Part shown: in pieces, positions 14,562 to 15,749 of the stretch
Position numbering within the stretch: position 1 is the first letter of the stretch
Layout of the letters: each line of letters begins with the position of its first letter
Source: Candidatus Neomicrothrix sp. UBA6944
GTDB lineage: Bacteria > Actinomycetota > Acidimicrobiia > Acidimicrobiales > Poriferisodalaceae
Assembly: GCA_002448715.1 (NCBI GenBank)
Contig: DJZU01000086.1
Location: 1 to 15,749, forward strand
DNA: 15,749 nucleotides
Direction: 5' to 3'
Notes under the pieces: generated by a model
Seen by the model: only the letters and a program-made list of their open reading frames with translations
The model's database searches: none
What the model was told of the DNA's origin: nothing
Program-made: the position numbers and the translations under genes

Positions 14562-15115
14562 TGGTCGACGCGCTCGTCTTTTTCATTGCGGCTGGCGTGT
14601 GCTTAACGGGCGCACTAGGGGTTATTCTCGCGCGAAATCCGGTTCATTCGGCATTGATGTTGGTAATGACCCTGTTCGGGATTGCTGTCCAATTCGTAGC
14701 GCAAGAAGCACACTTTCTTGCCGCGGTTCAAGTGATCGTCTACGCAGGCGCGATAGTTGTCCTTTTTCTTTTTGTCATCATGCTCTTGGGTGTAGACCGA
14801 GCTCAAGACCTGGAGTTGTCGATACTGCCGGGCCAACGATGGGCTGCCTTAGTTTTTGGCGCGGGTTCTCTAATGGTCCTGGGGGCGCTCTTAGTTGTCG
14901 TGGGAGAACCTGTAACCGGGGCAAAATCTGTTGGCGGGTCGGCCTCAACGGCAGAGAATGTGCGTCTTCTGGCGAGATCCCTATTCTCCGACCATGTCTA
15001 TGCATTTGAATTAACGTCGTTACTTCTTGTTATTGCAGTGATCGGCGCAGTTGTACTAGCTCGAAAGCCCTCGCAGTCGGAACCTCCACTCGTTGAAGAG
15101 CGAGGCGAAAACTAA
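14561..15115 (+). CDS. nuoJ: NADH-quinone oxidoreductase subunit J
   Basis: Membrane subunit (184 residues, ND6 type) with five hydrophobic helices. Recognisable sequence includes RNPVHSALMLV (25-35) and the third helix, FLAAVQVIVYAGAIVVLFLF (52-71). In complex I structures the pi-bulge around this tyrosine (Y61 here) is part of the coupling machinery. The loop between helices 4 and 5 (about residues 117-142) is longer and Ser/Gly-rich. A charged tail follows the last helix. It shares single bases with the nuoI stop and the nuoK start, so it sits in a fully coupled I-J-K block. Confidence 0.96.
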   Translation: MVDALVFFIAAGVCLTGALGVILARNPVHSALMLVMTLFGIAVQFVAQEAHFLAAVQVIVYAGAIVVLFLFVIMLLGVDRAQDLELSILPGQRWAALVFGAGSLMVLGALLVVVGEPVTGAKSVGGSASTAENVRLLARSLFSDHVYAFELTSLLLVIAVIGAVVLARKPSQSEPPLVEERGEN

Positions 15116-15420
15116 TGGACGTAACGACCGGCTGGTATCTCGTTTTGGGTGCCCTTCTATTCGTGATCGGTGGCACAGGGTTACTCATTCGTAGAAACCC
15201 GCTCGTCATGTTGATGTGTGTTGAACTTATGTTGAACGGCGTCAATCTCAGCCTGGTGGCTTTTGCTCAAAGACTCGATGACATTGGGGGACAGACCGTA
15301 GTTTTCTTCGTTCTGGTGGTGGCGGCAGCCGAAGTAGTAGTCGGATTAGGGCTAGTGGTCGCGATCTTGCGGCGGCGTCCTGACACTACAGCCGATGATT
15401 TGTCGACGTTGAGGGGTTGA
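15115..15420 (+). CDS. nuoK: NADH-quinone oxidoreductase subunit K
   Basis: Small antiporter-like membrane subunit (101 residues, ND4L type) with three helices. The two conserved membrane glutamates of the proton path are present: E37 (VMLMCVELMLNGVN) and E73 (AAAEVVVGLGLVVAI). The length matches the family norm of about 100 residues. It starts within the nuoJ stop (TAATG) and ends 3 bases before the nuoL start. Confidence 0.97.
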   Translation: MDVTTGWYLVLGALLFVIGGTGLLIRRNPLVMLMCVELMLNGVNLSLVAFAQRLDDIGGQTVVFFVLVVAAAEVVVGLGLVVAILRRRPDTTADDLSTLRG

Positions 15421-15423
15421 CGG

Positions 15424-15749
15424 ATGGTCGAATTAGTGTGGCTTATTCCGACACTCCCGCTCCTGGGATTTCTTATTCTGCTTGCAGTTGGGCACCTACT
15501 TGGAGAACCCCGCGCTGGTTGGGTTGCTACTGCTGTTGCCGGAGCCTCCTTCGTAGCGACCTTGATCGTGTTGGTTGGTTTATTAGGCAAAGATTCTCAC
15601 GCTGGAGATCGATCCTACGAATTTGTGCTTTTCGAATGGTTACCGGCTGGATCCCTAAAAGTCGAAGCTGGATTTCTAGTGGACCCCCTATCGATCACGA
15701 TGGCCCTGTTTGTCACTGGTGTAGGAGCGCTCATCCATTTGTACTCAAT
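15424..15749 (+). CDS. nuoL: NADH-quinone oxidoreductase subunit L, 5' part only
   Basis: The reading frame is open from ATG 15424 to the window edge: 108 complete codons plus two bases. GAGGGG (15411-15416) sits 7 bases upstream, inside the end of nuoK. The visible N-terminus has two hydrophobic helices (about residues 4-24 and 33-53), then the NuoL/ND5 signature GFLVDPLSITMALFVTGVGA (83-102) leading into LIHLYS. Full-length NuoL is an antiporter-like proton-pumping subunit of about 600 residues at the distal end of the membrane arm, so most of the gene lies beyond the window. nuoM and nuoN would be expected next. Confidence 0.96.
   Translation, partial: MVELVWLIPTLPLLGFLILLAVGHLLGEPRAGWVATAVAGASFVATLIVLVGLLGKDSHAGDRSYEFVLFEWLPAGSLKVEAGFLVDPLSITMALFVTGVGALIHLYS

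Overview
The window is one uninterrupted plus-strand block of respiratory genes with no gene-free stretch above about 115 bases. It joins a cytochrome bc (b6f-type) module at about 115-5370 to a NADH:quinone oxidoreductase (complex I) locus in the order nuoA-B-C-D-E-F-G-H-I-J-K-L. nuoL is cut by the right edge. I see no tRNA, rRNA, mobile element, CRISPR array or convincing terminator.

Region 1 (1-114) is a short leader with a 22-base imperfect palindrome and a strong ribosome binding site. Region 2 (115-5370) encodes, in order: a small three-helix membrane protein of unknown function; a soluble 2[4Fe-4S] ferredoxin; a cytochrome b6-like subunit with all four heme-ligand histidines and the cysteine that in b6f complexes holds heme c_n; a subunit IV-like protein with a non-canonical quinol-site motif (APWY); a Rieske protein; a membrane-anchored diheme cytochrome c; and a second unknown membrane protein with a large predicted extracytoplasmic domain. 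Region 3 (5389-15749) is a conventional nuo operon. Its cluster ligands are in place, including the optional N7 cluster of NuoG, and most genes overlap by 1-8 bases through TAATG or ATGA junctions.

Working model: NADH is oxidised by NuoEFG, electrons pass through NuoI and NuoB to a quinone (probably menaquinone), and the bc module returns quinol electrons through Rieske to the diheme cytochrome c and on to a terminal oxidase outside the window. The ferredoxin beside the b6-like subunit could add a cytoplasmic electron entry or exit point; this is inference.

Organism: base composition looks near half G+C. Several protein features (separate NuoC and NuoD, TYLQGPTNVTRMDY in NuoD, N7 in NuoG) fit an actinobacterial lineage. 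An uncultured, probably aquatic, Acidimicrobiia-like organism is my best guess, not a demonstrated assignment. The bc module differs from the qcrCAB organisation of cultured mycobacteria and streptomycetes. The genes are mostly recognisable families. The most interesting parts are the b6f-type module with its ferredoxin, the two unknown membrane proteins, and the fusion of complex III and complex I genes into one apparent transcription unit.
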